Of a stretch of DNA of 64,000 nt, positions 44,590 to 57,270 are shown in pieces. The notes beneath the pieces are model-generated. The model searched no databases. It was not told where the DNA came from and worked only from the letters and a program-made list of their open reading frames with translations. This stretch comes from Daedaleopsis sinensis (taxonomy: Eukaryota; Basidiomycota; Agaricomycetes; Polyporales; Polyporaceae). The stretch covers positions 744,001 through 808,000 of the forward strand of contig CM066303.1 in NCBI GenBank assembly GCA_033807695.1, read 5' to 3'. The number at the start of each line of letters is the position of its first letter. The first letter of the stretch is position 1. The position numbers were made by a program, and so were the translations under genes.

Positions 44590-45325
44590 GACATACAACA
44601 TGTTTGTATCTTCGCGCCGAGCTCCTTGAGTTATATGTATTGTCCGTCCACTATTCCACTTTATTTTGGCTCGTAGATTTCGTCTTAGACGAGGAACCAC
44701 CGGTGACTGCACTTGTCCCATAGTGGCGTCCAGCTTCGTAGGCGCATAGTGCGCCATGGCTAAATAAGGATATTCAGGCGCTGATCCGGTACCACCGAAA
44801 AAGGAGATCTGGGCGCCGAGCTGACTAAAGCTCTTCATGATCGCTCGATACTAGTTGAGCTCGACGTTGGCACCCATGGCCATGTTCTCTACCATTATGC
44901 TCGCTCCTCTCTTCGCTCCTCTCTATGAGAATCGCATCCTTCGTACGTCGTCTTCATTCTGTCTTCTGGTCGTCTTCCGGGCCCGGCGTGAATTACTGCT
45001 TTCGAACCCATGTGCGGAGGGCGGGATTTTCCAGGCCTGCTATATGCTTACGCTTTCAACGGTCTTATTTGCAAGACTCCAAATCTCTTTGCAGACAGTC
45101 AAAGTATGTATCTGCGAGTACTAGGACTCTTTGTCCTCGACGAGCGTCCCATCGCATGCTGAACGCCTCCCCCCCCAACAGTTATGTCACCATATCCTTT
45201 GTCTGTCCTAGAGCCTTAAGGCGCAGTTTCCACTTGACCCCCTCCCCCAAACTACTTCTGCATCACCACGTCCCGCTGTGCCCCCTGCTCGCTTTCATCG
45301 CATCCACATCGCATCCAACATCGCA

Positions 45326-46933
45326 ATGCATCTTCTACTCCAACTAGTCACCGTTGTTGTCGTCAGCCGTGCTATGTATGTCCTGGGCCTCGTGGGCAAC
45401 AATGCGCCACTGGCGAACGAGGATGCTGGAGGCGATCCTCAACCTCGTTGACGTCATCCGGGTATCAGAATCGGTCGCTTCACCCCTGAACGCGAAATCC
45501 AACAAGACGGTGATGAAAGCGAGGACGAAGACGAGCAGAACGTCGGTGTCGATCAGCAAGCTGACGCTGATCCCCATCCCGGGGACGACGGAGGAGATAG
45601 GAGCGATGAGGAGGGTGCAGAGACGGGAGGAGAGCAGAGCGAACGGTATGTCTCACAACTCCAAAGACCACCATGACCGGGTAGTGAACATCTCTTCCAG
45701 TCTGGCGTCGCTTCCTGCCCCCGCCCCGCCCGCCCACTCGACACGCTACCAGACACGATCCTCTCAGGCGCTGAACGCCTCCCCTCCCTGCACACCTCCG
45801 AGACGTACTCAGGAAGTATCCGCTCCCCTTCGCGGTACGGCACTCGCTACTCCTCCTTCGTCTTTGAGATCCACGAGGCGCACCCCTGCCACAAACTCAG
45901 TCCACTGGGCGCATCCTGTGGCCCCATGCTCTTCATCTTCGGAGGTGCCGACTGTCAACTCAGCTTCACCCTCGTTTGCCTCCGCCCGCAGATCCTTTGA
46001 CCCTCGGGGAGTGCTTCCGTCGATCTGTGAGCAGCCATCCTCCTTCCCGGCGCCGCCCTCCTCGTCACGCGGAGTCGCATCCTCCCCGGCCTCGTCTCCC
46101 GCGTCGCGCGGAGTCGCACCCTTCCCGGCCCCGTCCTTCTCGTCACGCGGAGTCGCGTCCTCCCCGGCCTCGTCTCCCGCGTCGCGCGGAGTCGCACCCT
46201 TCCCGGCCCCGTCCTTCTCGTCACGCGGAGTCGCGTCCTCCCCGGCCTTGTCTCCCGCGTCGCGCGGAGTCGCACCCTTCCCGGCCCCGTCCTTCTCGTC
46301 ACGCGGAGTCGCGTCCTCCCCGGCCTCGTCTCCCGCGTCGCGCGGAGCTGCTTCCTTCCAACCGTCGTCGTCTTCGTCGCGCGCGGCGACGCCAATTCTA
46401 GCCTCGTCGTCCTCGTCGCGCGCAACGTCTCGCCGAGTTGCATCCGCGTCCAGCGGTCCATCCGCTTCGTCTTCTTCCTCTGCGTCGCAGGGCAACAGGA
46501 GCGGTCACGGTCCGTTGTCACCCGCCGTACAAGCAGCTTATAATAGTCAAGTCGGTGTACGTCCTCTATCTTATATCCGTGTTGATCACCTTGCTGACCT
46601 AGCTCACAGGGCGATGGCATCTACAGACGTCACTTCAGGTGGTTCCGTGGCCTGTATGACTGCTTGTATGATGGCGAGCTCGCTGGTACCGCGTGGTTCG
46701 AGGCCACCTCCTTGGCACCTATAGCCGCACCTCCAGACTTCTCAACCTGCCCACGCGTTAGAGTCGGCGATATATTCCTCAACCGCGCGGGCGACGTTGA
46801 TCAACTCTGGGTCAGAGAACTAGACTTCGACGGCACGCCTTACTGGCAAGCTACGATGGTTGGACAGAGGCGATCCGATGGTAGGAAGCTGATCATCACC
46901 AATCAGCAGCGCCTGCCGTCGTGGGTGATGTAG
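45326..46933 (+). CDS. Acidic/Ser-Pro repeat protein with conserved C-terminal domain
   Basis: The start may be the ATG at 45326, but the first junctions are unresolved. An acidic exon (EREIQQDGDESEDEDEQNVG) ends near 45644. An intron to 45700 leads into a Ser/Pro/Ala-rich exon with about 3.5 copies of a 26-residue (78 bp) repeat, SSRGVASSPASSPASRGV... (about 46055-46350). A GT-AG intron (about 46555-46610) then leads to the last exon: FRWFRGLYDCLYDGELAGTA, GDIFLNRAGDVDQLWVREL and RRSDGRKLIITNQQRLPSWV, stop 46933. The last 55 residues resemble the C-terminus of the gene at 57271-59048. Function unknown. Confidence 0.6.
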
Positions 46934-47281
46934 GACTTGCGACAATACGCTGGCCGTGCTCCATTCTTCCCTATAGTCATGTAATATTTCGCCCTCGCCC
47001 ACTTCTCTACCACATGCATTGTCTTTACTGTCTCCTGAGGTTATCTACTGTATTTCTCCCTTGTGATGACTTGAATGTCTAGTCGAATGCATTTTGTGCG
47101 CTCTGTGTCAGTGTCGATCTTCATGGTCAATGATCCGAATCGACATAAGTAATGGCCGCGCGACTGGCGCTTCTGACGCCCTCGAGTGGCGTAGGAGCCG
47201 AGGTAATGTCTCTCTCCTTCCACCCATTTCCGCATTCTTCTCCTCCGATCTACTCTCCTCTGGTGCCATATTGACCTGCGT

Positions 47282-48998
47282 ATGTCGCTCTACACCCTAG
47301 ATCGTGTTTTCCAACAACATCAAGACTCGGTCAATGCGCTCGCATTCTCCCCAGACGGCCACCTCTTGGCGAGCGGCGGGGATGACTGTGTCGTCTTCGT
47401 ATTGACTCCTCAAGACGGCCACGAGTGCCACAAGCTCCGTAGCAGGCATGCTATTACCGCACTCGAGTGGGATCCTACGCGGTTGGGAACATATCGGCTG
47501 TTTATTGGGTATGCCAGCGGCGAGGTGGTAATCTCGACAGTAACGGCGGTACGTTCTTGCATTTCAGAACCACCCCGTGCTTACCCCCCTCTCCCTTAAG
47601 CTTGATTTCACAGGACTTCGTCTGCCTAGGACCACCCAGCGATCTATTGAACAACTCCGAGTCGTCGCTGCGATGCCCTTACGTCTCATAGTATGTGCCG
47701 GACCGGATGTCGAAATATGGACAGAGACTAGTAATTGTGAGTATGCACGCAACTCTCATCGCAAAGATAATTCGCACACATGTCTGTAGGCAGCTGGTCC
47801 GTCAATTATCTCCCTATGCCTCGCGCGATCATATCCGAACAAGAGAGTCGCCGAGTGCAGCCCCGCTCCGTCCATACTGAAGGGACTCAGTTGGTTATCT
47901 CCTATCTGGATCATGGCATATTGCACGTGTACTCTTCTTTGCAGTTGTCTCCTACTCAACCGCTATAACATAGTTGTTGGGACCTTGGCACACGCCTCTT
48001 CCAGTGGCATCTGCCTCCGCGAAGTGCACGAATGTGAGACTCGCAATTTCAAGGCTGAGGCTATCCGTCATACTGATGTCTACCCTCATGTAGCGGAAAA
48101 TCTGCAGCCTCCCCGGATTGCAAGTTGCTAGTCGTCTCGAATTTATATGACGGTTTCGACATGTACAACCTCGAGACAAAGCGGTGCCTTAGGACTTACA
48201 AGGCGGACGTGCGCGAGAACGTTCCTTTACCTGTCCTAATAACCCAATCGACCTTCGATATGGAGCTTATCACCGGTAGCTCAAATGGTGAAGTCCGCAT
48301 CTATCGTGGAAGTGGACCTGACGGTACCATGGAAATTCTGGATCACGGCAGTAAGCATTTTAGGCTGTCATATCGTGAAGTGACACTGATTCACTTGGAT
48401 TAGATGAGATCGTGCAGGCATTGGTATAGATACTCTATCTTGGTTTTCGCACAGCGTGGCTCTTACGGCAAGTCTACAGAGTTACTGTGACCTCATGAAT
48501 GGCGTTCGACTACTAGCTACGGGTCCGTCAGAACAAGGGACCGCGACAATGGTCAGGGTGTGGAAGCGATTAGTCGACGTGTCAGTTGGCACTTTAGAAG
48601 ACCTTCCCGACGAGGCTCCTCCCACCCAACAACCGCAACTCGAACCACCCACCCACCGGTCGCAACTCGATTCACGTTCACTGGCAGAACCCGGCACAAT
48701 CGTCCAACCTCCTGCGCGACCGATGACTCCTTCGCGAGACGTGGCTGGACTTGGTGCAACGCCTGAACGTGCTTATACCAGCATACGCGACCGCGCGTTT
48801 GCTACGGCTTCTATCTTACCACGTAACTACGCTACACTGGGCTTGTGTAAGCCAAACTCCTTCCTGATAACATTTCGATGCTCATACGTGGTTGCGCCGG
48901 GGTCTAGCTTGGCGAAAATTCGCCCTCTACTCAATGGCTGCCCTTGTGGTAGCTATACTTTTACCAGTGCGTACCAAACCCGCTTGGCGAGCTCCTGA
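47282..48998 (+). CDS. WD40-repeat protein
   Basis: Exon 1 begins MSLYTLDRVFQQHQDSVNAL with a clear WD40 blade, LAFSPDGHLLASGGDDCVV, and a second, ALEWDPTRLGTYRLFIGYAS. Later exons encode RLIVCAGPDVEIWTETSN, VVGTLAHASSSGICLREV, LLVVSNLYDGFDMYNLETKR, VPLPVLITQSTFDMELITGS (followed by SNGEVRIYRG) and RLLATGPSEQGTATMVRVWK. The predicted beta-propeller would act as a protein scaffold. The tail is Pro/Gln-rich and then moderately hydrophobic. Several splice sites (for example 47549-47620) could not be fixed with canonical phase, so the model is approximate and a decayed exon is possible. Confidence 0.6.
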
Positions 48999-49664
48999 CT
49001 GAATTTGTGTCACTTCTCCTGCTCAACGAAGAATGCCCGCCCGATTAGTCGCATAGCATGGAGGATCGTCATCCAGCTGTCGATAGTAATAATCCGTCTT
49101 GTCATAGTTATACTGCAGCGGTGAGCATCAATTCATGGCTTACTTGGCACCACTGCAGCGGCTGACACAATCTTCAAGTTACATCGATGCCGTAGGGGGA
49201 GACCAAGTTGCTGAGAAAGTTTCGCAGTACTTAGCACTCGCTAGCGGCGAGTGATAGTAGCGTCCCTTACTTTGCGTACAGCTAGTATCGCCCTACAGGG
49301 GCTCGGCCCGCGACTCGCGTGCTATGACGCACTGCGATATTAGCCGCGCTTTCCAATTCTGGCGAGAGAAACTTTAGCTTCAATAGCCACGCCTCATCCA
49401 TCGCCAACTACTTCTTCATGCACCGGCTCATACTAGTACTACGTTACCGTCATACCTGCTGCTTCACTATGAGAACTTCTCCACCATGGATATCGCTATA
49501 ACTAGGGGGCGCGTTTGCCAGGAGCGTCGAATACGTGGTAAGCCTCGAGGCCAACCTGAACAAAGCAAGGGGTCACTGCCATATATATACCCAGGTGCGT
49601 GTTCCGCTGCTGTAAACCATCTCTAAGTGTATACACGAAACTCATCGCAACCACCAAGCTCACG
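48999..49664. other. Spacer with no supported gene
   Basis: No frame, domain or repeat recognised between the WD40 gene and the next cargo gene. Confidence 0.45.
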
Positions 49665-50956
49665 ATGCCTCCACTCTACGTCGTTGCTACAGAGGCCTGC
49701 CCCGTTCTCAACGAAGAGCGCGAGCGCATGGATATGGTTCTCTACCACTTGGAGGCCGATCTGCGCAAGTGAGTGGCACATACGCGTTCATTGTTTGTGT
49801 CGATGTCCTGATGCTACGACCTGCAGTGTCCTACGCCCGGCTGGCTTCCCTGTTAGCACCCCTCGGGCTTGGCGCGCGTCGACTCTTGGTGTCTTCACCA
49901 TGTTGAACCGCAAGTATCGTCGTCTGGCCAGAATGGACATTCTGAGAGCAGCGTCAAGTATTCGCTTCATTGCTCGGGTAGAGGATGTGGTCAATGGGGT
50001 GGAAGGACATACACGTTCCTACGATGAGGTCGCTGCCCTCCTTGATAAGGTATTGCCCAGCCTCGCATGCTCTCGCTGTCGTTCTTCGTGTGACCATCCC
50101 CATTTCATCAGTTCAAGAGGATATACACGGGCAACATGTTCAGACTCACAGGTTCCGAGGTGGTCTCGTTTAGTGGGGTGCTTAGTACTTTCGAGGACGC
50201 TATAGTTGCCTACAAGCAGTTCCTGGATGAAAGCCGCCAGCAACTCACTATCTACGAGCCTTACTACCGAGTACTGGACCAATCGAGGGTACGCTCATCC
50301 TTCTGAGACCCAGGTCCCCCCGTTCTCGCTGATCACTACCCGTGTTACCATAGACTTTGAAGAATCGCCTTCTGCCCCTCACGAGAGCTGCCTCGTCGAC
50401 GCAGGCAGTCCTTGACATGATACCCTATGTCACCGAGCTGCGTACCCTGCAAAAGGGCCGCGAAGCTCTCGAAAAGCGGGCTGCGACACTCTACGCCGAT
50501 CTCACTGGCACTTTGCTCGACCGCGGTTACATGAGGCGCGCCGAATTCGACACCAGGTTCCAGGAGTACGCGAGCATAACAGACACCCTCAAAGAGCAGG
50601 TCGAGCCTCAGAACGTTGCCCTCGCCGAGCTTCAGGTCAGTCGAGTCCGTATCCTTCTGCACATGCATCGTGACTTTCTCGATAGGCGTACATCACTCTC
50701 GCCAGCTCCACGCCGTCGGTACTGCCGGGTGTAGAGTCCAACACGCAGGTTTCCGTCGAATGCCTTCGGACTGCCCACATTAACTTCGAACAACTCACCG
50801 AAGGCGTGGAAAATATGGACGAGGTGAGCAGATTGTGCTCCCGGCACTGCCCTCTCTAACTAGTACCATCTATAGATCGTGGCTCCGCTGCGTACGGGAC
50901 TTGGACGTCACATCGAAGCGCTGGAGCAACGTTTGGCAGTGATCTATATTGAATAA
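49665..50956 (+). CDS. Hypothetical helical protein
   Basis: Start MPPLYVVATEACPVLNEERE at 49665. The first donor is at 49768, with matching phase into the exon with LRPAGFPVSTPRAWRASTLG. Later exons encode FKRIYTGNMFRLTGSEVVSF, LTIYEPYYRVLDQS, LRTLQKGREALEKRAATLYA, EYASITDTLKEQVEP and LRTGLGRHIEALEQRLAVIY, stop TAA at 50954-50956. Mostly amphipathic helix with coiled-coil character and no known domain. At least five introns. A role alongside its coiled-coil neighbour at 40805 is only a guess. Confidence 0.6.
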
Positions 50957-51258
50957 GGAAGCACGAGAGAAGGTAGCTCCGCGATGTTTGCTAGCGATAT
51001 CGTGCTAGATCGGCGGACCGTTGGGGCGGATTGGTCCTCCTGTGTATGATGACAGAATGATCACATGCGATTGCTCACTCGCTATCGTACCCCGCGGCAG
51101 GCTGTGATCTTGTCTGATGTCAGCTATTGCGGTGCGCCGGGTGCGGCGCTCAGGTTACGTTAAAGCTCGGCGCAGCAGGGCGCGGCAGCCCCGAGATTTT
51201 TCGCATCGCAGTTGCGCCGTGACCACAGCGGTTTTCCCCTCCCCATCGCGCGCCGTCA

Positions 51259-52198
51259 ATGTTGCGCCTGATCTGGATACGACAACGTTACCTCCGCCAA
51301 CGACGACGACGGAAGGCGGCTGCGGCGCGGGCATGGCGTCGTGCCATCCTGTACCGTTCACTGGGTGTGTGGTGTTCGCTCATCATATCAGTATCTGTCG
51401 GCGCACTCTCTTCTTCGATCGTAAAGCAAGATGTATTTTGGACACTCTCGGGGATGTTCCTTATCGACCTCTTGTTAATCTGTCCATTGGTAAACTGTAA
51501 GTCTCAACAGTGATTCGCATACACTCCTCACTACTGATTGTTGCTGCTGCTGTACTAGTGCTCTCTTCGTCGGCCTTACAATCTGCGGCACATCGGAGTA
51601 TTGTATCGATTCTCGGAGATCGACGACAATCTCGACAAGAGGGATCTACCACTATCTTCATCCTCGGTGCCGGATCATCCACTACCGCTATCGGTGAGTG
51701 TGTCTAGGCTCACGAATATTTTGGTATTGACGGTAATCCAGTTACAGGGAAACATTGGACTGTTGAGGACGTTCTCACCGAGCTTCGACACCGACGCAAA
51801 ATCCCTAGTCTCTCCGAACTCGAGCCGATACTATGCTACGACAGTTCCGGTTTCTGCCCCTTGGCTAAAACTCGGGTGTTGGCCGACATCGGCGTAAATG
51901 ACCTGTCCACCCTGCACGTTCGGTACCGGAGGCTAGGGGGAAGTCGAAGACCCTTTCGTGAGTGTACTACCATTGCATTCAGCAATTCAGCGCATGTTGT
52001 CCAGAAGCTTACGCCAGCACAGCTACAGGGTTCGGCGTTCGTCAGGAAGAGAATGCTGGAATGACTTGTATGTTGATTCATCGTCTCCCATGCAACCACT
52101 TCGTTGATATGACATGTCTCAAGCCGCTGACTCGAACACCACCGCACCTTCATCGAGCCGCTCAGACAGACGCCGTCGAGACACGGATGCGTTACTAG
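51259..52198 (+). CDS. Membrane protein with ubiquitin-like domain ending in Gly-Gly
   Basis: Exons 51259-51496, 51559-51693, 51748-51957 and 52029-52198 are all GT-AG, and phases close to 250 aa. The N-terminus is strongly basic (RQRYLRQRRRRKAAAARAWR). Two hydrophobic segments follow: SLGVWCSLIISVSVGALSSS and VFWTLSGMFLIDLLLICPLV. Then comes a roughly 75-residue domain: TTIFILGAGSSTTA, TVEDVLTELRHRRKIPSLSE, ILCYDSSGFCPLAKTRVL and STLHVRYRRLGG. Its length, hydrophobic pattern and ending parallel ubiquitin, whose last residues are STLHLVLRLRGG. About 60 residues follow the Gly-Gly. The 3' end overlaps the transposase start by 85 bp, so the last exon is the least certain. The ubiquitin-like fold is an inference. 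Confidence 0.62.
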
Positions 52199-55100
52199 CC
52201 GAACTGAAGGCTGCAGGTTTAGATGAAGAAGGGCAACCGCTGGTGACCGCTTTCGAGGATGGCTCAGCCGGCGCTCATAATCGTACTACAACATTCACTT
52301 CGACGTCGACCGTGCAATCACCTATGTTCTCGGCGAGCACACCTACGCCTGCACAAACATCTCCTGCGACTAATAGCCGAAACCCGGGAAGGGGCAGATG
52401 GCATCCAGCTATCCCTTCAAGTCGCCCACAGAACTCGTCCCATTCGACCGCGCCGAATTTGCCGTCGACGACTGCAGGCGCTGGACATGACTCACGTACA
52501 CCTCCACGGAGCTCTGCGGCGATGCCGCCAAGTACAACCACTCAGAGCGTATCCGAGTCAGGAACAACCCGTCCGCTCGCGACAGATCAGTACTCTGCGT
52601 CTGACTCCACTCAATCTACGGCTCCCGTCGCATCCGAACCCGCCAAGTCTCATCACCACCCACCTCCTCCCGCGGAACAGGGAAAAGCTCGTCGAAAACC
52701 AGATACTAGGGCAGCGAACACGACGTCTGTACTGATGGCAGATCTGAACTTTCTCGAGAGCTTTATTCCAAATGGCATCTGGTCCTATGGGTATCATGGT
52801 GCTCTCTCTTTCAGATCGGATCCGACGACCCTGCCAACCTTCCTCCCTATGCAAGTCAGGACGCTCTCGCAGTACAATTTGGGTCCCCACGCACTTTCCG
52901 AACACTCCTGCAATGCCACCTTCCTCGATCACGAGAAGTGGCTGATTTCTATGCTATACGAGATTGCTGCGGTTCCGAAGGACCCTTCTCCTTCCTTCGA
53001 GGCAAGAGTATCAGAACTACTACGCACGACCCGTGGCGAACTCGACCGCTTGCAACTACACAAGAAGGCCGAGTGGCACAGGCAGCGACAGGCGATCTCG
53101 CGGAGTAGGAGTACTGGAGTGCCTTTCTACGATACATGTAAGGTCATGCCTGTACCATCCTCACATTTGATCAGCTACTGAGGCTTTCATTAGCTCACTT
53201 CTTCTCCCAACCCTACAAGCTCTTACATCCTCTGGTGCTAGGCCACCACCTCACGGCGCTCACACTACACCTCCTCCACCATCTTTCCCGTCGTGCGTCT
53301 GGTCTGCTGCTGGTTGGATTGGGATCACTACTGCGTCTATCATTCCACTTTGCTACCGGGGGGAACGTCTCGTCAGAGCATCAGCGCATGCTGGATTATT
53401 TGCCCGTTGACATCCGCACGATCACGAAACGATTCAACTTGGACTCTTCCACACGCCGTTACGTCTGTTGCCCGGCCTGCTATACTCTGTACGATAGCCA
53501 CCCAATCCCCGGAAACTGCACGAACGAGGGTGCTGACGTTGGATCGGGCAAGATCTGTGGTGCTCCGCTTTGGCGTAGTCGAACAATCCGCGACCGCACG
53601 TTTTCGTACCCATCCCGAGTGTTCCTGTACCAGGAACTGAAGAGTTGGCTAGGGCGGCTTCTTTGTCGTGAAGGGATCGAAGATGTCATGGACGCCGCCA
53701 ACATCAGCGCACTAGGAGATCCACCCTTTGTCATGAAGGATATATGGGACGCTCCTGTCATCAGAGAGCTCAAGCTGAATGGTGAACCCTTCGTTCATGG
53801 TCCTCCTGGAGAAGGGAGATACGTCTTCTCGTTGTCTGTCGATGGTTTCAACCCTTTCCACTCGAAGGAGGCGAAACAGACCGCTTCTGTCACAGGCATC
53901 TACATGGTTTGTCTCAACCTTCCCCCTCATCTTCGATACCTGCCGGAGAACGTCTATCTCGTTGGCATCATCCCCGGCCCCCATAAACCCTCGAAGGACG
54001 AGCTCAACCACTTCCTGAAGCCTCTCGTCGAGGAACTCATGGAGCTCTGGGAACCGGGTGTGGTCTTCACTCGTACGGCTAAGTACCCCGATGGTCGTCG
54101 CGCTCGCTGCGCACTCCTCCCTCTGGTTTGCGATCTTCCCGCCGCTCGTCAGACAGCGGGGTTTGGAGGGTACAACTCGCGGTTCTTCTGCAGCGTGTGC
54201 AAGCTACCGCATGCTAACATCAACTCCTTGAATTTTGAAGAATGGATTCCTCGAACATGCGACGAACACAAAGCATCTGCTCGAGCATGGCGAGCCATGT
54301 CGGGAGCAGACCGTCTAGCGACCTTCCAGATCAATAGCATTCGTTGGTCTGAACTGCTCGAGCTTCCCTATTGGGATCCCATCAAGTACACCGTCATCGA
54401 CTCCATGCACAACTTCTACCTGGGGCTCCTCAAAACGCACTGTCGCAAGATCTGGGGCATGGACGTTCTCGCGACAGAACCTGGGGTCCATGATCCACGC
54501 AAAGAGCCGCCTCGCCCCGCCGAGAACGCTCTCGCACTTGGTGTACGCTATCTGCATTCTGGCACGGATAAACAGCTTTCCGCCTGCTCAAAAAAGGTGC
54601 TCCGCTACCTGTGCTTCACAGAGCAAATCCTGTGCAGGAAGAACGACAAGGAACATCTTCTTGGCTTGCTCAAGGATTGGGTGAGTCAGCATGACACGTC
54701 TAGCATGTCGATATACTTGACAGACACGACTCGTCAGCGTCAGACGGCAGGGGTGCAAGATTCAACCAACCCATCAGTTGCTGCGACCGGCCAATCTGAT
54801 CCGCGCGGCGTGTCGTCGTCTGGTCGCGACGTGGACAATGCGGCCGCAAGCTCGTCTGAGAGTGAGAATCTACCTTTGTGCTACATGCGTGGTAGGAATA
54901 GACATCTTACGCGCCTTATATTAGCTCCAGCTCCCGCCAAGCCTCCTCGCGGTGCTGTCACAGAAGAGCGAATATCGAAGGCAGAGACCACGCTCAAGAA
55001 CGCTCAGGCTCCGGGCTCTCTTGCGAAGTATAACTTGGCAGTTTTGAAGGCATTGTGCTCGCGACGACAGGTACACTTTGAAGATAAGGACACGCGAGAT

Positions 55101-56984
55101 CGCCTAGCACAACGGCTCATAGAATGGGTAAGATTCAACTTGCTCGTTTTGGGATATTGCCTGATGGGTTATCTAACTTATCCTTATCTTATACAAGAAA
55201 TTCGCTACGACATCCGCCGCAGTAACTACCAGTCAGTCACATCGCTCGCGCGAGCCGGGGTCTACTGCTGCTCCCCATACAGACAACCCTGCACCATCCT
55301 CTCTGGGTCGATCCAACCGGCCTGACGCTTCTACATCACAAGCGGCACCCTCTAGAGCTCTCCCACAAGCGGCACCCTCTAGGACTCTCCCTGTTCTCGA
55401 AGAAGAGGCGAGTCTTCGTTTCCATAGCGCGTCATCCCATATACCTAAAGTTGTAGTTTTTAGAGCATTGTTCCGAGGCGTCCAATACTTGGTCGAGAAA
55501 CGATGGCTGAGATTCACGCTAAAATGCCCCTGACCGAGCTACCGTCTTGGGTTAACTCTGTGCCCCGAGATGCGGGCACGAAATCTCGCGGCAAACTCAG
55601 CGCTGACCAATGGCACATGTTTTGCGTCGTCCATCTCCCGATCATCCTCATCCCACTCTGGACTCAGAGAGGTGGCATATACAAGCAGATGCTCGAGAAC
55701 TACATCAATCTTGTCACAGAGGTGGTCATCGGGAGCCTGCTAGAGATCTCTGAGGATGCTGTGGTGATTTATGAACGCGCTGCCCTGGCTTACCTCTCCT
55801 CTGCTCGCGAGCTCTACGACATCAAAATCGGCCCCAACCAGCACAACTCGCTTCACATCCCCCAATTCATGCGTCTCTATGGTCCGCAACACCCCATCCG
55901 AACATTCTGGTCAGAGAGAGTCAATTTTCTTCTTCAGGGGGTGGAGACAACCTCCAAGTTCGGTTCGTCTTTTGTTTCCCGGTCACATACGTTCGACGAG
56001 TACATCAACTCATGCTTCGACACGGTTGGCATCCAGGTGAACTCGAGCTCACCATCATGAGACATTTCTGTCGGACAGCAAATCTCCGCGCGATAATGGA
56101 CGACGATGCAATCCGTGCGCAGGTACAAGAGCTCACTAGCGCGTACGAACGCCTTCGCTCCGAGGATCGTCGCGGTACCAGGCTCAGGGAATCAGTCTCC
56201 TTACGAGACCTGTCGACAATCCCGGGACGGCCGTCCGGAGTCCGCAAGACACATCCTGTCGTGCTCGACGACACCTCCTTCCACGCTCTCATCTCTACCC
56301 TCAATACTCGCGCGGGCAGAGAAGCTTTCATAGACGTGCGAAAGCTTCGATTCGATCCTGGGCTGAGGCAGCTTTGGAACGACGCCATCCGGTTATCCTC
56401 GGTTCACGTCAGAGGAGTTTCCTTCCGCGCATCGACGGATTCCTCAAAAGACAGCAATATAATGTACTGGCCTAACGAATCTAGGGATACCATGGTTCCC
56501 GGACGCATCCAGTCAATATTTTCGTTCTCATATCGCGGTCACGACGGTCTCCCAGTCGAAGGAGTTTACCTCTCGGTTCTTCCCTATGCGGAACTATCCG
56601 AAGAGGACTCGATGCATGACGTCTACAGAACATTTCCCTACGTTGGAGGTCGTCTCTACTATGACAAACAACTGCCCTTAATTGTGGTATCTGCAGACGA
56701 CGTTGTGTCTCACTTCGCTCGCACTCCTATCATTATTCCTGATATCCCCACTCCATGCATCCATGTGTTATCTCTAGACAAGGTGACAGCTATATCTGCT
56801 CGTTCAGGCTTGAATGGTTGAATACTGATGATTCTTGGCGTAGACTCTGAATTTCATCGGAAAGGGAGGAGATCCTAGCGACACCAGAGGTCGGGAGGTC
56901 TTGGTCACGGAGTCGGCGGATGTGATTGACGAGCGATTGGACGAGGATGAGGAGGATTTTCTAGAGCACTTGGGTATGCTTTGA
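52114..56984 (+). CDS. Tnp2-family DNA transposase
   Basis: About 1.5 thousand residues. Supported exons: 52114-53137 (Ser/Thr/Pro-rich N-terminus, then LNFLESFIPNGIWSYG), 53194-54680 (core), 54738-55127, 55198 to about 55390, 55464-55962, 56037-56782 and 56844-56984. All junctions have matching phase except the one into 55464, where no good donor was found. Family features are RTITKRFNLDSSTRRYVCCP with a Cys cluster (CCPAC...CTNEG...CGAPLW), FSLSVDGFNPFHSKE (first catalytic-type Asp), YLVGIIPGPHKPSKDELNHF, LVCDLPAARQTAGF (second), FFCSVC, DSMHNFYLGLLKTHC (third), SADQWHMFCVVHLPI and ELELTIMRHFCRTANLR. The acidic C-terminus ends FLEHLGML. Tnp2 enzymes belong to the CACTA/Plavaka-like group. 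No stop or frameshift is evident, so it may be active. Confidence 0.85.
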
Positions 56985-57270
56985 CGTGTTGAATGATCAG
57001 ACTTCCGCTGTAGTGTCGATGATCATAGAGTGCGCCGCCGCGGTCTTGACTCACCGGTGAGAAGTATCATAGCCTCGTGTCCAGGTCGGCGCTTCATCGG
57101 CTCCGGCCGCGGCGCGCTACGGCGTTTACCAATCGAAAATAGTTGAGCAATGCGCTTGCAATGTGCTCTTTCACTCGCTTCAGTCAGGATGGTCTTCCGC
57201 GTCGGGCTGAGGGAACCACTCACTATTCTTCTGCTGCCACCTCCACTACTACCTCTTTCGCCCCTCAAGG
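56985..57270. other. Short spacer after the transposase
   Basis: No gene is supported on the plus strand. A 125-codon minus frame (57023-57400) is Arg/Ser-rich and overlaps the next gene; it is judged a shadow. Confidence 0.4.

Noticed and set aside
45809..46495. A 228-codon acidic minus frame with DATPRDEKDGAGKGA repeats
   Set aside because: Complement of the 78 bp coding repeat of the plus-strand gene; the plus frame continues into a conserved domain after a good intron.
52259..52932. Alternative plus and minus frames over the transposase N-terminus
   Set aside because: Only the 52114 frame joins in phase to the Tnp2 core.
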